Shown: positions 10,103 through 20,900 of the stretch, in pieces
Numbering within the stretch: the first letter of the stretch is position 1
Layout of the letters: each line of letters opens with the position of its first letter
NCBI GenBank assembly: GCA_905221605.1
Contig: CAJNDS010002656.1
Location: 149,001-213,000 of the forward strand
DNA from: Symbiodinium natans
Taxonomy: Eukaryota; Sar; Dinophyceae; Suessiales; Symbiodiniaceae
DNA length: 64,000 bases
Direction of reading: 5' to 3'
Notes under the pieces: model-generated
The model's input: only the letters and a program-made list of their open reading frames with translations
Databases searched by the model: none
What the model was told of the DNA's origin: nothing
Position numbers and translations under genes: made by a program

Positions 10103-10163
10103 GGCTACTCGGAAGAGGCGATCCACACCATGTGGATGTCCGAGTTTCTGTTCCAGGAGCTGA
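10103..10163 (+). CDS. Exon-like island after CCGTCCTCAG
   Basis: Reads GYSEEAIHTMWMSEFLFQEL from a pyrimidine-rich acceptor, with mostly G/C third positions. CCCTAAA is on the left and TTTAGGG on the right. The donor side is unclear. Confidence 0.3.
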
Positions 10164-10259
10164 GTTCTTTAGGGTTTAGGGTTTAGGGTTTAGGGTTGAG
10201 GGTTTAGGGTTTAGGGTTTAGGGCTTAGGACCCTTAACCCTATAAACCCTAAACCCTAC

Positions 10260-11390
10260 ACCCCCTCAACGGGGCCCTCAACCCGAAGTATCCTGAGTGC
10301 TGAGGAAAACGAATTCTTTTGTCATACATCCGTTTGTTCGTATGGAGCGTTTCTTGAAACCCAAAACGCTGAACCCGAAACCGTAAACCCTACCTATGAG
10401 TTACGACTTTTTGCTTAAGAACCCCAAAAGAGCAAAACATGAAATTCCATATACTGCCCTTATCAAGGAAGATTTTTGTCGGGTTTCTTAAGCAATAAGT
10501 AGTATAGGAACTTGCTCGAAAGCAGCAGCCCAGTTGCGGGAATTCAAGATCTGGTCGCCTCCCTCAAGCTTTGGTGCCCTCAACCCCCTAAATTCTAAAC
10601 CGTTTAGGGTTTAGGGTTTAGGGTTTAGGGTTTAGGGTTTCGGGTTTAGGGTTCAGGGAACCCTAAACCCTGAATCCTAACCCCTAAACATAGGGCCTAG
10701 GGTTTTGAGTCAGGGGTATAGGATTGAGGGTTCAGGGTTTAAGGCTTCGTGCAACTATGACCCAGAGTAGGCCACCAAAAGGGGCACCCTTTTTTATTCC
10801 TTGGTTTCTCTTGGGTCTAGTAACTAAATCCGGGGTACAGGGGCACTCCTGGAGGTTCATGAGCAGCTATTAGTGGATTGAAAGTGGGGTACTAGACTTC
10901 TGGCTGGCGATAACCCTAACAAAGTCCCCAAAATAGTAGGATTCCCTTATGATAAGGGCCTAATTCGGAAACCCCCTTACATCTCCGCTTCTATCTACCC
11001 ATGAACCTTCACATAGGGTCGAGGGTTCTGGATCCGGGAGCTAGCGGGGCCTGAGCTTAAACTTAGGCTTAAGCCTAAACTTACAGGGTTGTTAGGGGCG
11101 GGGGGGGAGGTGCAAGGGGGGTAAGCTTCCCGAACGTTCCCTAGGTCCCTAGATACCTACCCCCCTGAACCACCCTCCCGTAAGAACCCTGAAACAAACC
11201 CTGAACCCGAATCTGTCTGCATGCCGTGCAGCTTTTAGCTCAAAATGCATAGCAGGCCTTTTCCTTATCCTTCTCGGCCGCAGAAGGATTGAGCTTTCAT
11301 CAGTGCACCAGGCGGCCGGGCCTCGGGGGTTTGGCTTCGGGAAGGTTTCGGGTTTAGGGTTAGGGCTCAGGGCATATGGATCCAAGAAAC
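10260..11390. other. Unique ~1.1 kb segment with scattered telomere-like units
   Basis: Contains a short TTTAGGG array (10603-10650), a GACCCAGAGTAGG...CTTGGGTCTAG inverted-repeat element (about 10761-10841), and AATAGTAGGATTCCCTTATGATAAGGG, a motif also near 63325. A 78-codon minus frame (11149-11385) has no recognisable domain. Confidence 0.35.
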
Positions 11391-11404
11391 CTTTAGCTTA
11401 ACAT

Positions 11405-11558
11405 TCTTATATATATATATATGTATGTAGATATATATATATATATATATATACATGTCAAAAAAGCACACTGTTCAGGGGTGCATATATATATATATAT
11501 ATAGATATATGTATTTATGTATGTATTTATGTATATATATATATATATTATTGAGAGT
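11405..11558. repeat. AT/TA dinucleotide microsatellite cluster
   Basis: Four (AT)n blocks with GTATGTA/GTATTTATGT interruptions. Smaller (AT)n runs lie near 12462, 15953, 28327 and 43522. Confidence 0.9.
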
Positions 11559-11699
11559 AGTTGTGCGAGTCTGAACCCGAAACTTCAAACCCTAAACCCT
11601 ACACCCGAAAGCTCTAAACCCTAAAGCTCCTAGCCCTAAACCCTCAACCCTCAACCCTAAACCCTAAACCCTAAGGCTCTGGTCCCAAAGCCCCTCGAC

Positions 11700-11763
11700 C
11701 TCCATGGCGCAAGCCGACCCAGGTCGTACACCCGCTTCCCACAGTCGGAACACAGAAGAACAT
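11700..11763 (-). CDS. Exon-like island with a CxxC motif
   Basis: Minus-strand reading HVLLCSDCGKRVYDLGRLAP is followed by a possible GTCGAG donor. CSDC resembles one zinc-ribbon or zinc-finger knuckle, but the matching second pair is not in this island. CCCTAAA left, TTTAGGG right. Confidence 0.3.
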
Positions 11764-12734
11764 GGGTGTTTCGGTTTAGGGTTTAGGGTTTAGGGTTTGG
11801 GGTTTAGGGTTTAGGGTTGAGGGTTTAGGGTTTAGGGTTTAGGGTTTATCGTTTAGGGTTTGGGGTTTAGGCATTTTTTTTTATCGTTTAGGGTTTAGGG
11901 CTTGCCCGTCATTACCCCTCACCACGGCGTTCTCAGGCAGGGGGCCAGGGACCCCTGTAGGACCCCCTGAAACTGCCTGAACCCCCCCCCCCCCCCCACG
12001 CCTAAACCCTAAACCCTAAACCCTAAACCCTAAACCCTAATCGATTTTAGGTTTTAGACTCCCGAGGTCAGGAAAACCCTAAAAGCAATCGAGTTGAGGC
12101 CTATACACCCTAAAAGGAATAGGTTAGGGGGGTTCTGTCACCTGACAAAGCGTTGTGTGGGCTAAACATGTTAGATGGCCCTCCACAATTGGGCCATGGC
12201 TGCTCTTCGCATTTCACGAAGCTTTGGATTGCAGCCATATTCCAGCAAGCCCTAAACCATAACCGTCAAACTCTGAAGCTAAAAGACCCGCAAGCTCTAA
12301 ACCCTAAACCCTGGACGCCAAACTTCAAACCCTAAAGCTCGAAACCCTAAACCATTTTGACTTTTGAAAGCAGGTCGATGCCCTCGCCATGATTGCCTCT
12401 TGGCTTTAGGACTCTCGGGTCTTTAGCGGTTTCCAACCTAAGCCCTAGTGAGCCCGAGCTTGATATATATATATATATAGAGGTTTAGAGTTTAGGGTTC
12501 AGGGTTTAGGGTTAGGGTTTAGAGTTTAGAGTTTGAAATTTAAAGTTTCGAGTTTAGGGTTCAGGGTTAGGGTTTGGGGTGGGGGTTAAGGGATTAGGGT
12601 ACCCTGAACCTTAAACTCCCCAACCTCAAAGCCCGTTTGGGGCTCACGGTCTGATTCTTCTTGAAGGCCCTGGGGGGCAGTTGCAAGGGTTATTTGTTGT
12701 TTAGGGTTTAGGGTTTAGGGTTTAGGGTAAAAAA

Positions 12735-12893
12735 AGCATCCTTATCCTTAGTCCCGGAACCCCTTTGTTTGAACAGCCCAGACAACTGAAGATGTGACAA
12801 ATGTTTCCTGTTGCAGCAGTTCTTGACGCGTTCGTCTGCAATCAAGCCTTTTGTTGCACAATGCGGCGGGGGTCCGAAATAGATAGCCGGCAT
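12735..12893 (-). CDS. Exon-like ORF segment
   Basis: Minus-strand frame containing RVKNCCNRKHLSHLQLSG, Cys/His/Lys-rich. It enters a TTTAGGG array at its 3' end, so only this unique part is credible. No family is recognised. Confidence 0.2.
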
Positions 12894-13243
12894 ACCCCCA
12901 GTTTTGGTATCCGCTTAGTAGCTTAGGCTTGTGTAGCTAGTCGCTATTGCAAACCCCCCAGGCTTCAAACCCCAAGCCCCTAAACCCTAAACCCTAAACC
13001 CGAAACCCTAAACCCAAGACCGGTATGTGGACGGAATGAAGTGGCGCACGGCACTTCCAGCATGGCCTTTCCATAGCCCTAACCGCCAGGTCCCAAACTC
13101 CAAGCCCGAACCCTGTACAAATGATTTCTTTCAAGTGCCCGAAACGGAACACAATTTAGAGATCTGCTCGTGTGAAGTATGTGGCGCCTCGGCCGATAGG
13201 CTTCGGTGGTTAGGATTTGGGATTCAGGGGTTCGGGGTTTGGT

Positions 13244-13363
13244 CTACAGTAAACCCCGAAAAGTTGGAAACCTTTTTAAGGACAAATCGTGCTGGGATTC
13301 CCTATACTTTACTCTTAAGGATTGAGGCTATTGAGTTTCCAACTTTTTGGCTTCTACTATAGT
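13244..13363. mobile_element. ~120 bp foldback (MITE-like) element
   Basis: Left end CTACAGTAAACCCC followed by GAAAAGTTGGAAAC; right end GTTTCCAACTTTTTGG then CTTCTACTATAG. Imperfect terminal inverted repeats of about 28 bp. A 111-codon ORF runs through it and is probably an accident. Confidence 0.5.
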
Positions 13364-13540
13364 GATGAGGGCTGCGCAAGAACAACTCTGTGACTCCGCG
13401 TTTGGTTTGCAACAAGCCAAAGCACGCACACTACGATGCCTAGAATCGGCCTGCCGCGAAGTGCCACCAATACGACGATGACATGGTCTAGGATTTAGGG
13501 TTTAGGGTTTAGGGTTTAAGGTTTCGGGTTTAGGGTTTAG

Positions 13541-13630
13541 GAGACGTGAACCTTGCGCGACTAAGTCGAGGGTGACCGCAGCATTGCGTCAGGTCCCTGA
13601 CCACGGCAGCATGAATCTCCGTCCAAGCAG
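13541..13630. other. Exon-like island, strand ambiguous
   Basis: Plus: TTTAG|GAGACG ... AAGCAG|GTCACT, 90 nt and open. Minus: reads EFEELVEVTCLDGDSCC. TTTAGGG lies on both sides. Confidence 0.25.
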
Positions 13631-13774
13631 GTCACTTCCACAAGTTCCTCAAATTCGCCATGCCCAGGGTTTAGGGTTTAGGGTTTAGGGTTTCGGGTTT
13701 AGGGTTTAGGGTTTAGGGTTCAGGGTTTAGTATGCCCATGCCCGGTCGCCCTAACCCTTAAACCCTAACTCGAG

Positions 13775-13830
13775 TGTGTTCTGTCGAAGTCGAAGGGCTG
13801 ATTGTTTGCGTATGGCCTGAGGGCGCGAAG
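13775..13830 (+). CDS. Exon-like island with donor GTAGGG
   Basis: Reads CSVEVEGLIVCVWPEGAK and then GTAGGG. CCCTAAA left, TTTAGGG right. A minus-strand frame after GCGCCCTCAG is a rival. Confidence 0.2.
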
Positions 13831-15025
13831 GTAGGGGACACACCAGAGAGACTATAGGGTTTAGGGTTTAGGGTTTAGGGTTTAGGGTTCATAGAGGGCT
13901 GCAATTACTCTAGGCACCTTGCTGGGATTTAGAAAGGAAAGCATTACGATAAATGTGACGCGCCCAATCCGAAAACCCTGAACCCCAAACACTCAACCCT
14001 AAACCCTAAGCCCCAAGCCCTGCCCTGTTAGGGATCCACATTCGGGCCCATACTTTAAGCCCTAAACGCCAAGCCCGAAACCCTAAACCCCACACACTCT
14101 ACTACTCCTCAGATGCTCCAGACCCCCTAAAACCCTCTCAGCCTCCTAGAATTAAAAACGAACGTCTCAAAACCCGTCAAAGAAAGCCCTCAATCCTGAA
14201 AAAAAGCTCCAAAACTCTTGTGCTTTGCAACCCTACATCCAATACCCCAAGCCGTTCGCGCCCAGGTGCGGCTTCCGTTGACATTTATCCTGGCGATCGG
14301 AGGCGTGCCTGCAGGGTTTAGGGTTTAGGGGTGAGGGTTGAGGGTTGAGGGTTTAGGGTGTACTGTTTAGGGCTTGGGGTTTGGGGTTTAGGGTTTATAG
14401 GGTTTAGGGTTTAGGGTTTAGAGTTTAGAGTTTAGGGTTAGGGTTTAGGTTTAGGGTTTAGGGTTTAGGGTTTAAGGGTTAAGGGTTTAGGGTTTAGGGT
14501 TTAGGGTTAGTTTTGAGTGTTGTTTGGTGTTTAAGGGTGCATAGGCTTAGGGTTTCCGGGTTTTGGTTTTTAGGGCCTTCAGGTTCTCGGATTGGCTTAG
14601 AAAGAAGGACAAACCGCGAAACGTTAGAACCTTACGTGGCGCGGCGGGAGCCCAGCCCTATAAATGGCTTTGGGTTTATCAGCGGTATCGGAGTGGGAAG
14701 GGTCAGGAAGTGCAAGCTATACAGACATGGTTGGTGGACTAAGCTGGGTTTGCATTCTGTTTGGCCTTCTGGAAGGAGAGGGACTGTCGCCCTGAAATCA
14801 AAGAACCTTCACACGCGAAAACCCAATGCCTCTACACCAGTAGACCCTAAGCCCCATAGACCCTAAACCCTAAACCCCGTAGACCCCAAACCCTAAACCA
14901 GCCTAAAGCCTACCTTGTAGTTGCCGACGCCTGACCCCAAACCCTAAACCCCTTACCCTTAAAATCCTTATCCCCTGAACCCCTGAACCGTAAACCTCTT
15001 ACCCTCAAGTTGTAAGCCTTGCACA

Positions 15026-15121
15026 CCCTCAACCCTAAACCCTAAACCCTAAACCCTAAACCCTAAACCCTAAACCCTAAACCCTAAACCCTAAACCCTA
15101 AACCCTAAACCCTAAACCCTT
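15026..15121 (-). repeat. CCCTAAA array, about 13 copies
   Basis: Perfect heptamers. Confidence 0.95.
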
Positions 15122-15504
15122 AGCGCAGCCCTAAACAAGCCCCAAAGCCTTCCAACAAGCTTGGAACCTTTGGCTTTAGGATTTATTAGGGTTTAGGATT
15201 TTGGGTTTAGGGTTTAGGGTTTAGGGTTTGGGGTTTTGCGTCCCTTACACTCCACGCTACCGGGTTTAAGTTTAGGGTTTGTGGTTTGGGGTTTGGGGTC
15301 TGGGGTTTATGGCTTAGGGGACCCACATAGGGCGCATCATCTTGGATCAAAGGGGTGTTTAGGGTTTAGGGTTTAGGGTGTTGGAGGTTTGTGAAGCTAT
15401 CATCTGAACCGTAAAGCCCCCCCCCCCCCCCAATACCCGCAACTCTGTACCCCATCCACAGGGTTTAGGGTTTAGGGTTTAGGGTTTAGGGTTTAGGGTT
15501 TGGA

Positions 15505-15605
15505 AGGCCTCCTTATTCTGACGGCGGATGCGGAGCGCAGTGCCTTCGATCACAACGGCGTCCTGACAACGGACGACGAGGGGGATGTGACGCAGGCCGG
15601 GCGGA
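15505..15605. other. GC-rich exon-like island
   Basis: Plus reads TADAERSAFDHNGVLTTDDE; minus reads GLRHIPLVVRCQDAVVIEGT. Both are open for about 33 codons. TTTAGGG is on both sides. Confidence 0.25.
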
Positions 15606-15664
15606 ACAGGGTTTAGGGTTTAGGGTTTAGGGTTTTAGGGTTTAGGGTTCAGGGTTTACGGTTT

Positions 15665-15738
15665 AATTAGGGTTTGAGGGTTTGAGGGTTTGAGGGTTTG
15701 AGGGTTTGAGGGTTTGAGGGTTTGAGGGTTTGAGGGTT
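15665..15738 (+). repeat. Homogeneous TTTGAGGG octamer block, about 9 copies
   Basis: Consecutive identical octamers, a variant not seen as a block elsewhere in the window. Confidence 0.9.
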
Positions 15739-15839
15739 TACGGCTTTACGGTTTAGGGTTTTGTCTTCATAGGGTTCTTGGGGGTAGGGTAGTTTAGGGT
15801 GTTAGGCTTTTCGGGTTTAGGGCTTCGGGACCCCGAACC

Positions 15840-15945
15840 CTACACCCTAAACCCTAAACCCTAAACCCTAAACCCTTAACCCTTAACCCTTAACCCTTAA
15901 CCCTTAACCCTTAACCCTTAACACGAAACCCTAAACCCTAAACCT
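15840..15945 (-). repeat. CCCTAAA then CCCTTAA block
   Basis: About 4 canonical units, then about 8 CCCTTAA units, then canonical again. Confidence 0.9.
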
Positions 15946-16079
15946 TCTCTTCATATATATATATATATATATTATATATAAACCTTTGTAAATTCGTCGA
16001 ATAAGGCAAATCCTTCGTCGATTAAGGCAAGTCCTTCGTCGATTAAGGCAATCCTTGCTCATTTGCCTTACCCTCTAGA

Positions 16080-16205
16080 CCCTAAACCCTAAACCCTAAA
16101 CCCTGAACCCTGAACCCTGAACCCTGAACCCTAAACCCTAAACCCTAAATCCTAAACCCTAAACCCTATACCCTATACCCTATACCCTATACCCTATACC
16201 CTATA
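16080..16205 (-). repeat. CCCTAAA / CCCTGAA / CCCTATA variant blocks
   Basis: Each variant is clustered, ending with about 6 CCCTATA units. Confidence 0.9.
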
Positions 16206-16213
16206 CTTTACAG

Positions 16214-16295
16214 GCTGTAGATCCGAAAACAAGGCCACCGCGGCCAGCGCTTCCGGCGCGGATGGCCTCCGCCAGTCCCAGGATCTGGCCCCTGG
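16214..16295. other. Exon-like island between inverted telomere arrays
   Basis: Plus: CTTTACAG acceptor, reads SENKATAASASGADGLRQSQ, ends before GTCGAA. Minus: reads RGQILGLAEAIRAGSAGRGG. CCCTATA left, TTTAGGG right. The strand is undecided. Confidence 0.3.
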
Positions 16296-16302
16296 GTCGA
16301 AG

Positions 16303-16415
16303 GGTTTAGGGTTTAGGGTTTAGGGTGTAGGGTTTAGGGTTTAGGGTTTAGGGTTTAGGGTTTAGGGTCTAGGGTTTAGGGTTTAGGGTTTAGGGTTTAG
16401 GGTTTAGGGTTTAAT
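16303..16415 (+). repeat. TTTAGGG array, about 16 copies
   Basis: Near-perfect heptamers, with single TGTAGGG and TCTAGGG units. Confidence 0.95.
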
Positions 16416-17164
16416 AAGGGTTTAGGGTTTAGAGGTTAGAGTTTGGGGTTTAGGGTTCAGGGCTTAAGTATGGGGAAATTCGCGGCTTGAGCTGTGAACC
16501 CTCGAACCTCAAACCCGAAATCCCCGATCCCTGAACCAAAAACACCAAATAGTGTGAACATCTGGACCCTTGACCAATAAACCCGATTGAGGGTGTCCTC
16601 CATAGGGGTTGAGGGGGCTCAGGGGTTTAGGGTTTAGGGCCTGGGGGAGGGACGGTCTGAGGCATGCAAAGTTGGCGCGGACCTAGGATTAGATTTCTCT
16701 TTCTTTTTCTCCGCACCTGTCGAAAGTAGGACGGCTTATGACATGACCGATCCAATCGGGGGTTAACGTTAAGTTATGGTGTTCTGAACCCTAAACCCTA
16801 AACACTAAACCCAAAACCCAAAACCCTGAACCCTAAACCCTAAACCCTAAACCCTAGACCCTAGACCCTAGACCCTAGACCCTAGACCCTAAACCTACCT
16901 TGGACCACTAAGTACTACATAAGGTTTGTACCCTTGGGCTTGGGGACGCTTCTCGAAGATCCTCTGAGATAAGGGCCGTACTAGCGGCAAATTGCGGGAA
17001 CCTCTTCAGGGGTACATCCTTGGGGGTCCGAGTATGACTATCTTGAAAACCCTAAGCCCGAAAACCCTAGCCCTAAACCCTAAACCCTAAACTGTAACCC
17101 TAAACCCTACACCCTACACCCTAAACCCTAAACCCTAAACCCTCAACCTCAACTGCTACGCGCA

Positions 17165-17262
17165 GCCGCCCAGGCAGCCTCCGAGCATGTGGACGATCAG
17201 AACACATCGGAGGGAGGAACTTCGGGAGACTCGAAACTGCTGAGGGTTGACAGAGCTGCGAA
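17165..17262 (+). CDS. Exon-like island
   Basis: Reads AAQAASEHVDDQNTSEGGTS then GDSKLLRVDRAA, hydrophilic. Preceded by CGCGCAG. CCCTAAA left, TTTAGGG right. Minus frames are partly open too. Confidence 0.25.
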
Positions 17263-17267
17263 GGGTC

Positions 17268-17330
17268 TAGGGTTTAGGGTTTAGGGTTTAGGGTTTAGGG
17301 TTTAGGGTTTAGGGTTTAGGGTTTAGGGCT
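17268..17330 (+). repeat. TTTAGGG array, about 9 copies
   Basis: Perfect heptamers. Confidence 0.95.
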
Positions 17331-17599
17331 TACGGCTTGGGGCTTGGGGCTTGGGGTTTGGGGCCTGATGCTGCTTGTATTCAGGGCAGTTGTGGCTGTG
17401 CGCCTATGCTCCTTCTTGAAGGATCAGGGACTTGCGGAACCATGGCCAACCCCCTTTAAGGTTTATTCCCCTCCAGACAGGCTCCCCCACACCCCCCCCC
17501 CCCCTCCTCAAGTAGAACTGGCTAGTTGCCCCAATGACAGCTGTGCACCCCATTCCCTAAACCCTACACCCTAAAGCCCGAGCCTAAACGGCGTTGACT

Positions 17600-18860
17600 C
17601 TGCAACCTTGAGTCTACGTTTGGAAGTATGGGCTCATCGGCATGAGGGAACCTTGCGTTACGTGACCCCCTTGGACTCCCCCCCCCCCAAACCCTAAACC
17701 CTAAACCCTAAATCCTAAACCGCAAGAACCCTGTAATCTACAATCGTGTCAGCCAGCCCTGTCACCCTTGAATCAAGGGATGAAGACTCGTACCGGTAAG
17801 GTTGCACCCCAAAGGTTCCCCTAAATATACTCCTAATATGGCCCTTATATCAGCTGAAGCATCCCAAGGGTACAGCCTTAAGGTCCAAGGTAGAACCCCT
17901 AGATTGAAGCCATCCAAACCTTGCTGGCCGGTTTGCCATTGGGGAGAAGGTGTCTAGGATCCAGCGCAGGCCCATTCTTTTCGGGTTTCTGTTTCCCTTA
18001 GAAGCCCCTTTAAACCAAATAGGGCACCCTGTTTTTTAAGCCTAGTTTGCTTGGGTCTAGGTGAAGCTTTTTGCGTTTTGAGGGGTTTGTACCGCGTCAA
18101 ACTTGAAAGGCTACCTGCGTCGAAACGAAACGTACTGTAGACCCGCCTGTTGCTTCCAAACCCCAACCTCCATTCTGCAGGATCAAGTGGAGCACCTGCA
18201 GATCCCAGTCACCCGCACGTGCCGTGGACTTTGGGCAAAAGGGGCTGCGGTCCGTAAAGCTGGGAGTTGAAAATCCGAAGCTAAGTAGCCTTACGGGATC
18301 AGGAAGAGATTCCCCAAAAGGGGGTGGGGGGTTCCCTATACGAATGATGTTAGGATGTTTGTTGGGTGCATTTTGGGGTACAGCACCTCTGTGTGGAAAG
18401 TTCCCAAAGAAGGTTGCCTTAGTAGGGGGCTATTGGCCCCCTGAGACCCCCCCCCTCCCTCATAAGCCACTGTGGGTCTTAGGTGCAGACCTGAACCCTA
18501 AACGCTAAACCCTAAAACCGAAACTCTAAACCCTAAGGTTTCCAAGTGCTGAGGGGGTTCAAGGTTTTTGGACTGATGGGTTCAAGGAAGGTTTTGGCCA
18601 CGCAGGCTCGTCAAGAGTAGTTTCATGGTCCCTTAGTATGGTCCCATACCTTTTACAGTGCGGGACTTAGGAGTTTACAGTGTATACACGGATATAGATG
18701 AGCTCCCCAAGTATGGGACCACACTTGACTACATGCCATTGTAGTCCTGAGGGGGTTTAGGGGTTAGGGTTGGTTTAGGGTTTAGGGCTTAGGGCTTAGG
18801 GCTTAGGGTTTAGGGCTTAGGGTTTAGGGTTTAGGGCTTTGGGCTTTGGGCTTAGGGTTT
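17600..18860. other. Mostly unique ~1.2 kb segment with foldback motifs
   Basis: Contains an inverted pair around GTATGGTCCCATACC (18636) and AGTATGGGACCACAC (18710), and parts resembling the 'GGCACCCT...TTGGGTCTAG' element near 18000-18060. Frames of 70 and 94 codons (17954-18166 minus; 18224-18508 plus) have no motif. A short TTTAGGG/CTTAGGG array begins at about 18770. Confidence 0.35.
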
Positions 18861-18889
18861 AGGGCTACTGCCCACAATCCCTGACTTAC

Positions 18890-18957
18890 TGTGTTTTTGT
18901 CGCGCCATCTCCATGTCCTGTCCCACAAGTAGCTCTCAACAAGCGCCCAAGGGTGCT
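18890..18957 (-). CDS. Exon-like island with canonical donor GTAAGT
   Basis: Minus strand: follows ACACAAG, reads HPWALVESYLWDRTWRWRDK and ends at a perfect GTAAGT donor (plus 18884-18889). Trp-rich. TTTAGGG left, CCCTAAA right. Confidence 0.3.
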
Positions 18958-19009
18958 CTTGTGTCAGTATCCCTAAACCCTAAACCGTAGGGTTTAGGGT
19001 TTTGGGTTC

Positions 19010-19104
19010 AGGGTTTAGGGTTTAGGGTTTAGGGTTTAGGTTTTGGGGTTTAGGGTTTAGGGTTTAGGGTTTAGGGTTTAGGGTTTAGGGTTTAGGGTTT
19101 AGGG
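19010..19104 (+). repeat. TTTAGGG array, about 13 copies
   Basis: Near-perfect heptamers. Confidence 0.95.
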
Positions 19105-19125
19105 CAACATTGAAACGGACCAAAG

Positions 19126-19201
19126 GCTGACCTTGCGAACCTCTCACACCGGCTCGGCTACCTACACTTCCGCAACCAAGAGGAGGAGCACCTTCTGGCT
19201 G
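19126..19201 (+). CDS. Exon-like island abutting a family-2 element
   Basis: After ACCAAAG it reads ADLANLSHRLGYLHFRNQEE. Its 3' end merges into CTGGCTGGTTCTTA, which is also the terminal sequence of the family-2 foldback element at 49260. TTTAGGG arrays lie on both sides. Confidence 0.3.
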
Positions 19202-19224
19202 GTTCTTATAGTAGGGAATGAGGG

Positions 19225-19296
19225 GTTTAGGGTTTAGGGTTTAGGGTTTAGGGTTTAGGGTTTAGGGTTTAGGGTTTAGGGTTTAGGGTTTAGGGT
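19225..19296 (+). repeat. TTTAGGG array inside a truncated family-2 element
   Basis: About 10 perfect heptamers begin directly after TAGTAGGGAATGAGG, the start of the family-2 element. The rest of the element does not follow in its expected form. Confidence 0.8.
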
Positions 19297-19493
19297 TATA
19301 TCATCCCTTAGGAGGGAATGCGGGGTTTAGGGTTTAGAGTCAGGAGAATGAGGGAAGTGGGGTAAGCCCTAAACCCAAACCTTACAGCAGGGTAACCACC
19401 TAAAGATGTGGACGCCCATGACGATCACAGGACTCTGACAGGGTCAAGGTCGTAAGCCTTTGTAAGCCAAAAAGGGTCTGTTAGGGGTTAGGG

Positions 19494-19588
19494 GTTTAGG
19501 GTTTAGGGTTTAGGGTTTAGGGTTTAGGGTTTAGGGTTTAGGGTTTAGGGTTTAGGGTGTAGGGTTTGGGATGTAGGGTTTAGGGTTT
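19494..19588 (+). repeat. TTTAGGG array, about 12 copies
   Basis: Perfect heptamers, then TGTAGGG variants. Confidence 0.95.
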
Positions 19589-19627
19589 TCATGGGACTCT
19601 ACATCGATCCTCTACGAGAAAATCAGG

Positions 19628-19752
19628 GCCATGTCGAACCTTAAACCCTAAACCCTAAACCCTAAACCCTAAACCCTAAACCCTAAACCCTAAACCCTAA
19701 ACCCTAAACCCTAAACCCTAAACCCTAAACCCTAAACCCTAAACCCTAAACC
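19628..19752 (-). repeat. CCCTAAA array, about 17 copies
   Basis: Perfect heptamers, separated from the opposing TTTAGGG array at 19494-19588 by only about 40 bp. This makes a large potential telomeric hairpin. Confidence 0.95.
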
Positions 19753-19773
19753 AGTCCTAAGCCCTAAACCCGG

Positions 19774-19836
19774 GTGGCCGCCTCACACAAGCGACGGGAG
19801 GAAGACCTCCGGCAGTTTTCGAAGTTCCCGACTATG
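19774..19836 (+). CDS. Exon-like island with donor GTGAGG
   Basis: Reads VAASHKRREEDLRQFSKFPT then M, followed by GTGAGG. Charged, helix-like. CCCTAAA on both sides. The other strand is also open, with its own GTGAGG-like donor. Confidence 0.3.
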
Positions 19837-20094
19837 GTGAGGATACTTGAGACGCGGGCACCCTGTCTGTTACCCTAAACCCTAAACCCTAAACCCTAAA
19901 CCCTAAACCCTAAACCCTAAACCCATGTACCTATATAGTCTACACCCGTGTACCTAACTACACCCGTGTACCTAATGAGGAGCCCCTTAGGGTTCAGATT
20001 CATGTACACATATGGTATCTTCGGGTTTTCTGTCTCCACCATGGGCCCTGTTCCTGGACCTTCATGGAGCATGAGCCGTTTCCTTATCTAAATT

Positions 20095-20580
20095 AGCCAA
20101 TAGTTGAAATTTGCACTTTTTTGGGTTTCCTTGTTTGGCAGGAAAACTAAAGCTTGACCTGTTTAGCTTGGTTATTGGAAAAAGTAAGTTATAGCTTAGG
20201 CCCCCCAGAAAGTGCCAAAAAAGGGGATAAGGAGGGACCCGTAGAAAGTAGCCCCTTAAATAAGACCTAAAGAACCCCTCAGGTCCCTGATAAGGGTCCC
20301 TCCTTTAATCCCTTGATTCTGGTTGACTTGCACTGTTTTTGTCCGCTCCTCTGGGGGTTGGGATAACAGTCAGACCCTCAGCCCGCAACACTACGACTAC
20401 ACCCTACGTTCTGAACCTTTTAACCCCAAATCCGATCAAAACACTACAGGAGAAGCCCTCTGGAGTACGGTCTTTTGGATCTCCTATAAAGTACGGCACC
20501 CTTCTAAAAGCAAGGGCCCCAAAAAGGGACTGCCTCATTTGGGGTATGTACTAACCCCTAAACACTACGCCCTAAGTCCT
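20095..20580. other. Unique ~480 bp segment
   Basis: T-rich start similar to 9540-9620, then a stretch with 'AAGGGGATAAGGAGGGACCC' and 'GGGTCCCTCCTTTAATCCCTT' as an inverted pair (about 20221-20318), an inverted-repeat element candidate. An 88-codon frame (20323-20589) has no motif. Confidence 0.35.
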
Positions 20581-20657
20581 GAACCCTAAACCCTAAACAC
20601 CAAACCCTAAACCCCAAACCCTATCCCCTAAACCCTAAACCCTAACGCCTGGCTGAG

Positions 20658-20722
20658 GAAAAGAAGGTCATCGACGACAGCGACCACTGGAAACATCAGT
20701 TGGAAAGGAGCGCTCTCGAACG
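20658..20722 (+). CDS. Exon-like island
   Basis: After GGCTGAG it reads EKKVIDDSDHWKHQLERSAL and stops at ACG|GTTGAG. Strongly charged, coiled-coil-like. CCCTAAA both sides. Confidence 0.3.
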
Positions 20723-20727
20723 GTTGA

Positions 20728-20900
20728 GCCCTAAACCCTAAACCCTAAACCCTAAACCCTAAACCCTAAACCCTAAACCCTAAACCCTAAACCCTAAACC
20801 CTAAACCCTTAAACCCTAAACCCTAAACCCTAAACCCTAAACCCTAAACCCTAAACCCTAAACCCTAAACCCTAAACCCTAAACCCTAAACCCTAAACCT
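20728..20900 (-). repeat. CCCTAAA array, about 24 copies
   Basis: One of the longest perfect arrays, with a single CCCTTAAA unit. Confidence 0.97.
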
